This document shows positions 1-10,800 of a stretch of DNA of 64,000 nt, one piece after another; the first letter of the stretch is position 1, and each line of letters opens with the position of its first letter. A program made the translations under genes and the position numbers. The DNA is from Ancylostoma caninum (Eukaryota; Nematoda; Chromadorea; Rhabditida; Ancylostomatidae). Location: NCBI GenBank assembly GCA_037903475.1, contig JBAJFG010000002.1, forward strand, positions 1,054,001 through 1,118,000, given 5' to 3'. The notes beneath the pieces were generated by a model, which saw nothing but the letters and a program-made list of their open reading frames with translations, did not search any database and was not told the origin of the DNA.

Positions 1-2
1 TG

Positions 3-266
3 TGCGCTGATAAATGGTGGGAGAAATGGGCCAAAGGAAAGGACACGAAACTTGACGTCAGCGGCAATGAATGGATCAACTCCTTTGTTGACCCCGACGT
101 TGGATGCTCCGATTGTATCTTGCCTAAGACAAGATACAATGCCGAACTGACAATGTGTGATAACCAGGTGTGCAGGGATATTTCCGTCTTCCCTTTACAG
201 CCATTTTTGGCTTCCATGTTTACGTCTTACATTTTCCGGAGTCCGGCACAAGACAAAAAAAAGTAA
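3..266 (+). CDS. Partial 3'-terminal coding frame, cysteine-containing protein
   Basis: The frame is open from the window edge (base 3) to a TAA at 264-266, about 87 codons. It is rich in Trp, Lys and Asp, has a C..C pair (GCSDC) and further Cys (MCDNQVC), and ends in a Lys-rich tail. It does not look like any transposon in the window. A possible GT donor after the CCAG at about 165-168 means only part of it may be exonic. I do not recognise the family. It is on the opposite strand to the guanylate cyclase gene, so it is a separate gene or a chance frame. A search with the full-length upstream sequence would decide. Confidence 0.35.
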   Translation, partial: CADKWWEKWAKGKDTKLDVSGNEWINSFVDPDVGCSDCILPKTRYNAELTMCDNQVCRDISVFPLQPFLASMFTSYIFRSPAQDKKK

Positions 267-434
267 CGAAGATAAAAAAAAGAAGATATGAACCTTTAGC
301 CTTTATAAACTGCTTCAAAATCGTTGCTTCTCAGTATCATTAAAAATTACTCTGAAGCGCCTTTCTGCTCTGACGAAGCATTCTTAATGTGAATGGTTGC
401 TTTCCACTATCTAACTTCTTCTTATTTGGCAGTT

Positions 435-483
435 CATGTGTGTGTGTGGTGTGGTGTGGTGTGGTGTATGGTGTGTGTGTGTG
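435..483. repeat. GTGTG-type microsatellite
   Basis: A run of GT and GTGTG units, slightly interrupted, directly precedes the 59-bp minisatellite. Confidence 0.85.
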
Positions 484-740
484 CACAAGGATGCTCCGGC
501 GTTCATAAATGGGGGAACGCCTGTAGACGGGTCCAATGGTGTGGTGAGGGTGCGCCGGCATCCAAAAGTGGGGAAACACCTGTAGTCGGGTCAAGCGGTG
601 TGATAAGGGTGCATCGCCGTCGAAAACTGGGGGAACGCCCGGAGACGGGTCCAGAGGCGTGATAAGGGTGAACCGGTGTCCAAAAGTGTGGGAAAACCTG
701 GAGTCGGGTCCAACGGTGTGATAAAGGTGCGCCGGTACTC
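484..740 (+). repeat. Degenerate 59-60 bp minisatellite
   Basis: About four to five units begin near 491, 551, 610, 670 and 728. Each contains a GTGCGCCGG-like motif, then CCAAAAGTGGGG and GGGTCCAA(C/T)GGTGTGATAAG. It is the reverse complement of the minisatellite at 38891-39200 and 63791-64000, but its units are more diverged. The period is not a multiple of three, so the frames read through it (393-662 plus, 340-773 minus) are not genes. Confidence 0.85.
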
Positions 741-1604
741 AGGTCCTACCCCAGTTTGCACTGATTCGATCATTTTATATTATTAGGTCGTCAAGTATGA
801 AAGGTCCGATTTATGAGCAGTGAGTTTGACAGTCTCTATCTTCGAAGTTTTACTTGATCTCTTCTCTTCTTTACTTTCATTATTAAGATACATCCTCTTC
901 CTTTCGAAATCACTTCTTGGGTTTTTGATCAGTTGGCGAATTTTTGTTCAAAAGCATTTTTTTGTAGAACTACTCAAAGACGAAAAATGGTGTGGTTTTG
1001 GAACATAGGTTCCATTTTCAGGCCATTAGAGCTGAGAAAGGTGGGAACATCAGCGTAGTGTTAAGGGACATTTGGCTAGTAGATGCACTAAACAGCGTTT
1101 GCTTGGGAAGTTCCGCTCAGGTGACATGAAGCTCCAAAGTGAGCCTTATGATGAACCTTGATATCGATGAGCTGGGAGCCAGAGCCGAAGCGAATAGGAG
1201 TCAAACTAGGTCAGCGTAAGCAGCAAGGTGTGACCTTTATAATCCATTAATATTTTGGTGCTCAAGGCAATATGACCATTAAAAGTGGCTCGGTGAATAA
1301 AATTTTCCCAGTTTGACCCTCAAAAATGGGTACCAATTTTTGAGCATTTTTCACAAATCCACGCTACTCTAGTCAGAGGAGCAGGAGGGAGGACCAACCT
1401 GCCACTCACTGTATTGGGCAAACCTTGCTCTATTCGACCACACCTCCTTTCAGGGATTAGCTCACTTCTTACTGGAGAAAATGGTCAATTTTCAACATGA
1501 TGTTGGAAACGATCTTCGCCACTTGATTGCTGCTAGCTTTCCACGTTTCCAAGCTGTTGGCGCAATAAAGCTGCAGTTAATATGGCAAGGCTGTGGGGAT
1601 AGTA

Positions 1605-2860
1605 TTAGGTTGGTGCAAAAATAATGCGCGTTTTCATACCTTTGATTCCGAGCCCCGTAACTCGTTTCAAAATCAATCTTTTCAGAAATGCTCAAAACTA
1701 CTGTAGTCCGCAAATCTTTGGCAATAAGGTAGATGTTCTCCCATTTTCGTGCATCCCGAATATGGCCTTCTAGAATCGACAAATTTCCGGAAGGCAATTT
1801 TGACATCCCTTTAATTTTCGAAAAAATTCTCCCGGAAGAAGTCGTCCAAATTCTCTGAGAAGTGGTGGTCGGTGAGCGAGAGGTTTGCTGACTATAATAT
1901 ATGAGGCAGAGGTTCCGAGCCTAATTGCTCCATCCTGTAGGGACTTTGTAGTGCGAGATATGGCTGGATGGTGCTGTGTAGGAGTGGTGAATCCATTTTA
2001 TTGGGCAACGCTGGGCTCACATAGTGAAGTTTCTGATTTATTTCACGCACATATTGGAAGTACTTCTCAGTTGAGAAGGACGAAATGGGCTGTAGTGAGT
2101 GATTTCTGCAGCAGGTCACACCACAAAGTCGCCGTAACCTTAATTTGGTGTTGCTTCGGCTTCAGACAGTTTTTCGATGCTTTTTCCTAGTCCAACTATT
2201 GAGCAGGGCACTTCGTATTGTCGTAGAGGGTCTGTACTTCACACTATATCACCAAGCGACCAAGTGTTTGGTCTCAATTCTCTTACTACAAAGGCGCGAA
2301 GCAGACCTCCTAACGAGGATCAACCTGGTACCCCTTCAGAATGCGCGATATCTATTCGTCAAAGTTTTTCATCCTCCCATTCTTAATGAAGGGAAGGGAT
2401 GGTCTGACGACAATCACCGGCGAGATTCTGCGAAATCAAATATATTGTTTTGAATGGGTGCTCTTCGATGACTGCCATCAGTTGGAGGTCGCAAACCCCA
2501 GGAGGACTAATGCGACATCCCTTACTTTCAAAGCAAGACACACCACGTCGAAAAATTCAGAAGCAGCTTCGTGGTATGCATTTGTTCACACTTCCTTAGC
2601 CAAAACTATGGTGGTTTTCCGAGCGGTTCCGGGTTTTAGCTCGCTGAAGTGAATTTGGCAAAAAATTTGCTTCGGCATCTTTCGTTCCAGAACTAAAAAT
2701 TCACCGAAAACGTTGATATCTTCCAAAACGCATGAGATATTTGAAAAGGCCATAAAATTTGCTATAAAACCATATACAAAGCGGTGATAAGAAATAGCGG
2801 AAGTTTTCTGCACCGAAGATGAAGCAACGAAAAACGCGCATTATTTCTGCACCAACCTAA
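1605..2860 (-). mobile_element. Mariner-family element, decayed transposase
   Basis: Terminal inverted repeats TTAGGTTGGTGCAAAAATAA (1605 rightward) and its near-complement ending ...CACCAACCTAA at 2860 are each flanked by TA (1603-1604, 2861-2862). The 1,256-bp length is typical of full-length mariner. On the minus strand the C-terminal third of the transposase is still legible near 1800-2060: a degraded HxNARPH-type block, then LTDHHFSENLDDFFRENF, which corresponds to the PDLAPxDYHLF region. Stop codons and frame changes interrupt it, so it is dead. Confidence 0.85.
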
Positions 2861-2862
2861 TA

Positions 2863-4732
2863 TAAGAGCATATTCGGATATCCTATACTGCTTCTTGCTT
2901 TAGAAACAAAACTCGAAATCTTCTCATCCAAAATTGGACATTTCATACTTGACGACCTTACGTCCACCACAGTAAACCGAACTGCGTTACCACAAATGGA
3001 TGGAAGGGAGCTGTCCATAATGGGTCAATGGTTCCGTAAGCCGCGGTGAAGACTGCTTCTCTTTGGGTAGTGTCTGTTCATACATCTGCATTAATCTTAT
3101 CTGCCGACACTGAAAACATGCGAGCGAAGCGAGCACGGAAAGAAGCCTGGAGTCCCGCGTTAGCCGGACGATCAGGCTGGTAAAAATAATCAGCAACGAT
3201 ATCTATTGAGGAACCACCGAGAACTGAGACAGTTGCCTTCATTAGAAAGTAAATACTACTACAATTTTTTCCAATTTTTTCACTTAGATTTTTCTCAAGA
3301 TCTGCTCATTAAATTCTAGTCTCAATCAACTATTTTTCTCAATTAAAATCTGCTCATTAAATTCTGGTCTCAATCAACTATCTCAGGTAATCTGTAGTGT
3401 TCTTTTTCGATTCTTCTCAGCCCATTGAGACCAGAATTATATACGTGTAGAAGTAGCTGGACGCGCCATTTCTGACCTAACGTGGTAATCGAACTTCATT
3501 TTTTCGCAGGTGATCCTTAAATTGAATGAGGGCGGTGGGCATCAGTGCTAGTCTAGGCCTTAAGAGTATGCTGGTTGGCACAGAACTTCTCAGTAAGAAC
3601 ACTGCTCGTGTGGCACCCTCATCAATACTATTCCCCCTATTAACGTGATCGCCTTCCAGTGAGATACCCTTCTGGCGTCTTTTTTTTTGTCGTAGAACCA
3701 GTGTAGTGCAAAATTTTCCGTGTTCCGTCCTACGCATTCCGTTTAGCGGGAAAAAACCTTGAGCCACATTCGGGTCACTGACGACGAAACAACGTTGAAA
3801 TGTTGGGTTATTTATAAAGCCCCACCACAGCAACTTGCTATGGCAGGGGATAATTCAAATAGTTCTCAAATTGCTCAATTGTGAATGGTTCCAAATCGGT
3901 GGTCATTGTTATTGGATATATCCATTCGTCACTAAATGCTGTCATCTTCCCAAATGCAAGCTCATCATTCTTGCCATCTCACAATCAGAATATTGACACT
4001 TGGCATGTGGAATAAGAGGACTTCAAAAGCTGCGAAATATGCCATAAACAACACAGTCCTCTTGGATCTGTAACAGGAAGCTTGCCTGGCCAAAAAAAAT
4101 TCGGCCTTTTTTGAGTGCTGGTTTATGGTGTTTCTCAGAAATGCGCTTAAAAATGAGGTTACCAAAGAAAGTGAGAACTCTTTTCAGTGCGCTGCCCATT
4201 TTTGAAATGTAGTTGAGGATTGCACCCGCTCAAATCTTCGTGGCTAGGATTTTGACGAATTTCGGAATTTGGAGGGACCAAGAGTTCGCATTCAATGGTG
4301 AAGTAGCGCAAAACACACGGAGCCTCTTTGAAATCGAGGTGTTTTATGTGCGTCTAATCCCTTGACATCTGTTGGTTCCGCCACGCGGAAGTCATACAGG
4401 CCTGTGTAAGTGGCCTAGGCAAGCTGGCTCGTGCAAGGCAGGTGTGTTCGTGATCATGACACAGATATCGTCGCACGTAAGTCACGATTTATTGTTTTTG
4501 TTTAACATTTGTCACTCATTGGCAGTATTTCAACCACTGGCTTCTTGAATCAACGTCGAGGATTTCAGCGAATGCTGCCTTTAAGGTGGTATGCTGATGT
4601 TAGAAAATTGAGACAAGGGTTCTCTGTTCCAACCTCCAAAAATTTCTGTGCAATAACAGGGGAAAGTAGTTCAACAAATTTAAGTAATAAAATTTTGCAG
4701 CTCCGACTAGAACCGAGTCTGGGTGCTCTCAC
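2863..4732. other. Downstream of the last visible cyclase exon; no recognised exon
   Basis: If the cyclase gene continues leftward, this is intron. It contains a Helitron-type terminus (3118-3181) and a 118-codon minus-strand frame (3477-3833), preceded by a further open stretch to about 3960. That frame has a transposon-like feel but I cannot assign it. A minus-strand stretch after an acceptor near 4060 (TVLFMAYFAAFEVLLFHMPS) faintly resembles the later kinase-homology domain, but it is too weak to annotate. Confidence 0.3.
3118..3181 (+). mobile_element. Helitron-like 3' terminus (relic)
   Basis: This is a diverged copy, in the opposite orientation, of the terminus at 38387 and 63287. It has ATGCGAGCGAAGCGAGCA, a hairpin with GTTA loop (GTCCCGC/GCCGGAC, one mismatch), a 7-nt spacer, then CTGG followed by T. 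Only about 65 bp of the family is recognisable. Confidence 0.6.
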
Positions 4733-4877
4733 CTCTTTGCGTTCGCTTTTCGGCTTTACGTAGGTTTTCGACGCCATAATCGGACACTTTGACTTGCCAT
4801 CTATCGTTTATCACGCAACATTTCGCTGTTAGGTATCCATGATGTTCCAGAAAAGAGTGATGAATGAATGATATGCC
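4733..4877 (-). CDS. gcy: gcy exon 15 (kinase-homology domain)
   Basis: Acceptor AATTATTTAG, donor AAAGAG|GTGAGA. It encodes GISFIHHSFLEHHGYLTAK then NDRWQVKVSDYGVENLRKAE, the catalytic-loop-like and xDYG segment. It is 145 bp, leaving in phase 1. The expected next block (WTAPE) is not found to the left. Confidence 0.95.
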
Positions 4878-7800
4878 CTAAATAATTGAAGTACTATCTC
4901 TCAGGACCCTGGCTTACCTTTCTTGTCTGCCCACATTAGCTATATCGCTCAATAAGGAGATAACAAAAAAGTTGTCCATTGTCATTGACCCTTTCATTAT
5001 TACGTCCTGTATGCTGCCTCTACTACAATATCTCCAAATTGACATTACTTGAGGACCATCGAGACAGATACCAATAAAGCGATTAACATTATCGTGTTCC
5101 ATTTGGCGCATCTATAAAAGTTCAAATATTTCCTGCTTTATATGATAAATGCAGGATGACTTGCTTTTCGAAATGCTGCAGCATCACTTGATTCAAAATG
5201 TATTCTTGCTTCGTGTTTCAGTGCGGCCACTGACTCGCCCTGAAAATTTAACAATTGAGCAGCGAATGATTTGAACATGTTCATTAGCCTTGTTCCGATT
5301 TATCCAACCGTTGAATCCCCCAAACGGCTATGTACAGGTTTCGCAAGTCAACTGACCGCACTAATTTTATAATTTTCGGCCTGATTTGTTTTTCAAAAAT
5401 GATACTTTACGTTAAAGAGAATCTCTATACAGCGCTATCTACTAGGTTGTCAGGAAGTTCTTGGAGCACTCCAAACTTCATTTAATTTGAATATTTTTTG
5501 ATAAAAACTTTGAGTGTACGATCTCAGACCAGGAAGGTCTGATGCCGGCATGGCCGCGGCCAGCCACCTTTGCCCGACTAGAATTTGGGAGAATATGCTG
5601 ATATCAGAGGAAAGCGGCAACATCATGCAAAAGGCATTGATAGGTGTGTTCAGCACCTCAAATAGACACCTATGCGCAATTTCAGAAATTCTATAAGATG
5701 TCATACCTACCGTACACCTGCCGTAACCCTACTAAAATGGGGTCATTATGCGAAATTGATGCGATTTTAGTGCACAGCTCCTAACATAATCCCTCCATGC
5801 AAAGTTTCAGCCAGATTTTTTTCCTGAAGATTCTGGCCACATTTGGTCGTCTTTGAGAAGTAAGCCAAATGTGGCCGCTTTCGTGGCCATTAAGGGTGCC
5901 GAAATTAACTACGTTTTCCATCACCTACCGTAATTTCCCCATGGCGAGGTCCTGGTACAAAATGAATACGACACTGGTATTCGACGCACCAAGTAACCTC
6001 CATTTTTGAAATTTGAGAGAATTTCGTGAGATACCTTATCTACAGTATACATGATGGTGGCCAAATCTGGCCAGCCAAAGGTGGCTGGCCGCGGCCATAC
6101 CGACATAAGGCCTACTGGCGAAAATTCCGCTGTGGAATAGGGTCTTTCGGAAATTCCACAACAGAATAAGATAGCCTTTAGAAAAACAGAAGCAGAAAGA
6201 GATTCACAGACAAGGAGACAGAGAAAAAAGCGCATTGAAATTTCCGCAGCAGAAACGCAGGAGAATATATCCATTTTTGCCTTGCGCCTATCCTTATCTG
6301 ATTAGTCATTGCCTGCCTCGATATCGGCCATAGTACTATGATCATTGAGGTTCCATAAACGAGTCGAAATCCATCGTGTTGCTCGTGATCTCCAGTACGG
6401 CTCAGAGTCAAGAGAAGCCGGGAGTACTCATTGCAGTGTGAACATGAGTATGAATAATATGGATAATATGGTATTGCTGGCGAGTGAGTCCAGTGAGACG
6501 TCAGAGCAACCGAAGATGAAAGATCCGAACCCCCTCGCTTCGCATGGATGACAGTGATTTTCTTTGAGCTGAGGTAGCCTCAGGGTGACGTGGCGCACAG
6601 GTCCGAGACAACGGTAAAGGTGTTGCGAAAGTGTCTGTCTGTCGCCTGACGAAGATGAGGGGATGCCAATTTTTTCGTTTTCGAATATAATTCTCACTGC
6701 TAACGGTGAAAATTTGCAGAAAAAGGACAGTGGAAGATTGTGGAGGGTTCCAATTTCTTATCGGAACCATTATTCCGTTGTCGCCAATAGGGTAATTTAT
6801 ACCAGCTGCGTGCGTCAGTCGCGCATCAGTCGCACGCATCCATTTGGAAGTGATTTTGCATGAAGACCGGTCAAAACGGCATGTACATCCTCAATGAAAA
6901 GAACGCGCGGCCGCCGCGAGGCCGTGAACGCGTGCGTCTGAGCTGCGACTGCGATGCGACTGCAATGCGACTGGGCCCTATTCTTCATCATATAGACGCG
7001 TCAGTCGCACGCATCCAGTATAAATTGCCCTAATGCTGACGACAACGGATAGTGGTGAGACACGGGTCGAAAAGTGGTAATTGTCTTTGCCAAAAAAGTG
7101 AAGGTTGTTCCCGAACTGCTCCGATGAAGTTGAGGGAGCTCGAAGGAGTGACGTCTACAGAGTACAGGATAGTGAAGGCCCTCTCCAAGATGGTTTGTTC
7201 GCACAAAAATAGTCCCAGTATTACTCAGAACAGGAAATAAGATCACAAATTCAGAGCCGGAATTTTAGACATGCCCCATGTTAGAGATTTCCATCAGCGC
7301 CCTGCTTTCGTGCCGAGACCCACGCTCAGCTCAACACATAGTGTTCCAGTTTGATACTCGCTAAATATTTTCGTAATCTCATAAAACTGTATGTTGCGCA
7401 GTTGTCAATGATTTTCTTCATAACCTTCTCCACAAAATGACACAAAGATCGACAATTTTCACCACGAATCCACGAGGAAATCAAGTTTCTAAAGCATAGA
7501 TGGAGGGTTTGCGTCCTTCAGAATTTCTCTGCAATTTTTATAAATCGTGAGTTGTGCAGTTGTTTACTTAACCGCTGACATCCTTGCGCATACAATGGTC
7601 AAAAAAGCAAGCGCCTCCGGAACTGGCTCAGAGAACAAGTCCTGCTCGAAAAGGCTTTTCAGCTAAATATTCCGATTCAAAAAATCAGAGGTGGTAGTAA
7701 TTTGGCCAAAATTCATCTTCATCTGAAGTGTACGTCCCAAATAAGTATCAGTTGGTAGGAAGTTGAAAAAGGTGGGGAGCAAAACCAGTCCGGCGAAGGC

Positions 7801-10800
7801 GCATCGTGGTCTCTCATATATTGGTCGCGGCGACCACACCAATAATATATGAGAGTAAAGCCACGTAGCAGTGCGCTTACAGGGGGAGGAGGATATGTGA
7901 TGGTTACGATTTGTAACAAGATGTGAATCGCCGGATACAGTTTGAAATACTGACTTCAAATCCGTTTTTCTTATCTAATGCGGTGACCTTTTCAAAGAGA
8001 TATGTAGCATTTTTCTATAATACTTTGTTTGAACCGCTTTAGTTTGAACTTTGCTAAACGCTAAAATGTTCGCCAAAACTGCACCAAACTGATCATCAGA
8101 TTGAAATTGATTAGAGCTTCCTAAAAGTGTTCGAATTCAAAACGTTTAGCAGAATCTATCATCAGAAACCAAATTTGGTCACTTTGGGCAAGTGGAAAAT
8201 ATCCCGTAACTTTTCATGGAATGCTCCGCATCAGTTGAACGAAACGAAGTCAGAATCAACGTCACAAACGGAAGGTGTTTTACAATTATTATTACTCATT
8301 TCAAATGGTCGAACCCCTAGTGTACTATCATCGTTAGTCGTGTGGAAGGTGTACCACGACTTTCTTTTCACGAATGTAAGCTTCAGAAGCGAACAGTTGA
8401 CGACTATTAATGTTGGCGCAACATGTCCCGTCGACAAATTCCATCAGAATACCGCAGCTTCTCAGCTCAGAATCTGTCTCCCGCTCAGAATCTCAGTAGA
8501 TGACTACCCTCGATGACGGGTGTGGATCAAATTAATACTACGGTTTGGGTATTACAGAGCATAAGACCAAATACTTGGACACACTTAAGAATAAGTCTCA
8601 CGAGAAGGGAGTGGTGATTATACGAGAATCCAGTTCCAACTCCCATTTATGTAGTTTAATAGAAATATAATAGCTAAACAATCAAATCCCTCACATGAAG
8701 CAAGAAGAAAAAGTAATTTCTAGATTCACTTCTTCCCTCCATCGATATTTTCGTTGACGCCACACTACTTTGCAAAGAACGATGGCTAATGGCTTTCTCC
8801 TGAAATTCATAACGGCATCACTCCTGCACGCATACGGAATACAGGAAAACTCTTGTGCAAACCTTATTGACTATGGAAACCAGCGAAGTGAAAGGTATCT
8901 GCCACATTTGGTTTAGTCTTGCAACTTCTGCTTTTTTGCTTCTGTAATAAATCATAATAATATGTATTGTTAGTGATGTGATCAGTTATAACGCAAAGGG
9001 TTTCCAAGTCTTGACGGTCATTCTTTTCTGTTTTTCGGTTTTCCCTTTGAAAGCAAAGCAATGTTTCACTTTGTTTCCTACCCTGACCTACTGGCAGATT
9101 CTGAGTCTCCTCTACAAGATGATTCCGACGATATACATAAAATTTGAAACCGTGTTTCCCGAAAGGGTCTGTGACAGGTTTCTGAACTGAATTAATATGT
9201 GAAACCGTTTGAGTACGCCAAAACCTGTTATCCAACTGCATCAGCGCTGGTGTACTGTGCTGGGCTCATTCTGAGGAGGAGGTCTAGGACCTACATTGTG
9301 TTAAATATGGATCCCTCATTTTTCTTACTTCCTGCTCTATAGACGCTAGACAGTAGAACGTTCTATTTACTATCTGTTTTATACATGCATTAGCCGTCAT
9401 CACAAAAGTACAGTGCAGGCTCTCAAACGCTCCTCAGTTGAGACTACAGCTGGTTTCCAGAAGACGACTTTGGTTTTGCTACGATTCCATCCCAGTGCTG
9501 CCTTCAGATAGTTAATACTTTTGTGGTTAATAGCAGACACCTTAACCTCTGCTTATCTACGTAGCTCCAGACAAAATAGACAAGCGGGTTGAGGTCAGCG
9601 CCAGGAGAGCAGCTATACATCCTAATAATATGTTAACCTTTTTTCCTTACTATTCAGGAGAATCGGGGTTATATAAGGCTAGAGTAAATATTGAGATGCG
9701 GTTGGGGACCAATCGTGTTACGGGGTAAATAGTTATGTGCAGCCTTGTCGCCACATCTATGGATGTGATATATCTTATACCAATTTTTTCCTTATTTTGC
9801 CGCGAAAAAAAGGCGTAATGGATTTCTCGAAGTAATTCCGCCTAGACCGTGGCAGATTGTAAAAAAGGAGCTGATGTGCGCACCATCTCATTTCTTCATG
9901 ACCGAGCCACATTATCTCTGGGCTATGTAACGCAGCGCAGCTTCGCCGCACTTAGCGGATGACAATGATTTTCTGCAAATCTACCTCTTCAATTTCTATT
10001 GTGGAAGGGTTCGGCGTGGAAATTCTTCAACTAATTTTGAATGATTCACCTTCTTGGATAACTTTATTAGTTGACGGTAGAGCTTTTGATGTCTCTGCAT
10101 ATTAAATGCCCAGTTTTTCTCAATCTTCCTCATGGGAAGGTGAAGGAATCGTCCAGTATGCTCTTTATGTAGGTATATTGAGAGAGGATGTGGGCAAATC
10201 CCTTCTCAGGCCCCTCTTTTTCTGCTGGTATTAAGGCGGAAACGGTGTGAAGAAAATGTATCGCGGCTATAAAACGCCGTATTGCTAAGATCTTCAGCCC
10301 TTCTTAGGCATTTCAAGAAGTTTCTCGAAAGAAATAGTGGTGAGACCTAGTAATCAGTGGATGAGCACCAAAAGTTCTCATAGGAGCCCATTCAAAATAG
10401 AAGGCCTGTGCTTGCTTTGTTAGCTAAGAATCTGCGCGACTGGTGCTGCATGAGAAAAGGTGCCTCTAAAGATTGCTGGTAAAGAATTCAAGGGGATTAG
10501 AGTTGCGTGAGACTCAGTTCTTCAATTCTATTCACCTGGGCTCCAATCTTGCTTGCGGTACGCAATCTTTTTGTTCTGGAGTTTTCATCCTCGATTAATT
10601 GCGGAACAATCGTTTCGATAAGAAAGTGGAATCCTCCATTTTCCTCTGTCCTTTTTCTGCGAATTTCTACCTTTAACAGCGAGAATTCTATTCGAAAACG
10701 AAAAAAAATTGGCATTCCCTCATCTTTCTCAGGTGATGGACGATTCCTTCACCTTCCCATGAGGAAGATTGAGAAAAACTGGGCATTGTAACAAGTGTAT

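Larger units (their letters stand above)
267..1604. other. Intergenic or intronic stretch
   Basis: Apart from the microsatellite and the minisatellite listed separately, I see no coding exon, transposase or RNA gene here. The plus-strand frame at 820-1008 is hydrophobic but has no splice context and no family resemblance. Confidence 0.4.

Noticed and set aside
3965..4165. Possible further kinase-homology exon (TVLFMAYFAAFEVLLFHMPS)
   Set aside because: Similarity is faint, the preceding WTAPE block is absent and no donor/acceptor pair gives the required phase.
6663..6863. Plus-strand LWRVP-containing frame, reminiscent of the guanylate cyclase linker
   Set aside because: It is on the wrong strand for the gene and lies in dispersed repeat R, which recurs at 10600-10735.
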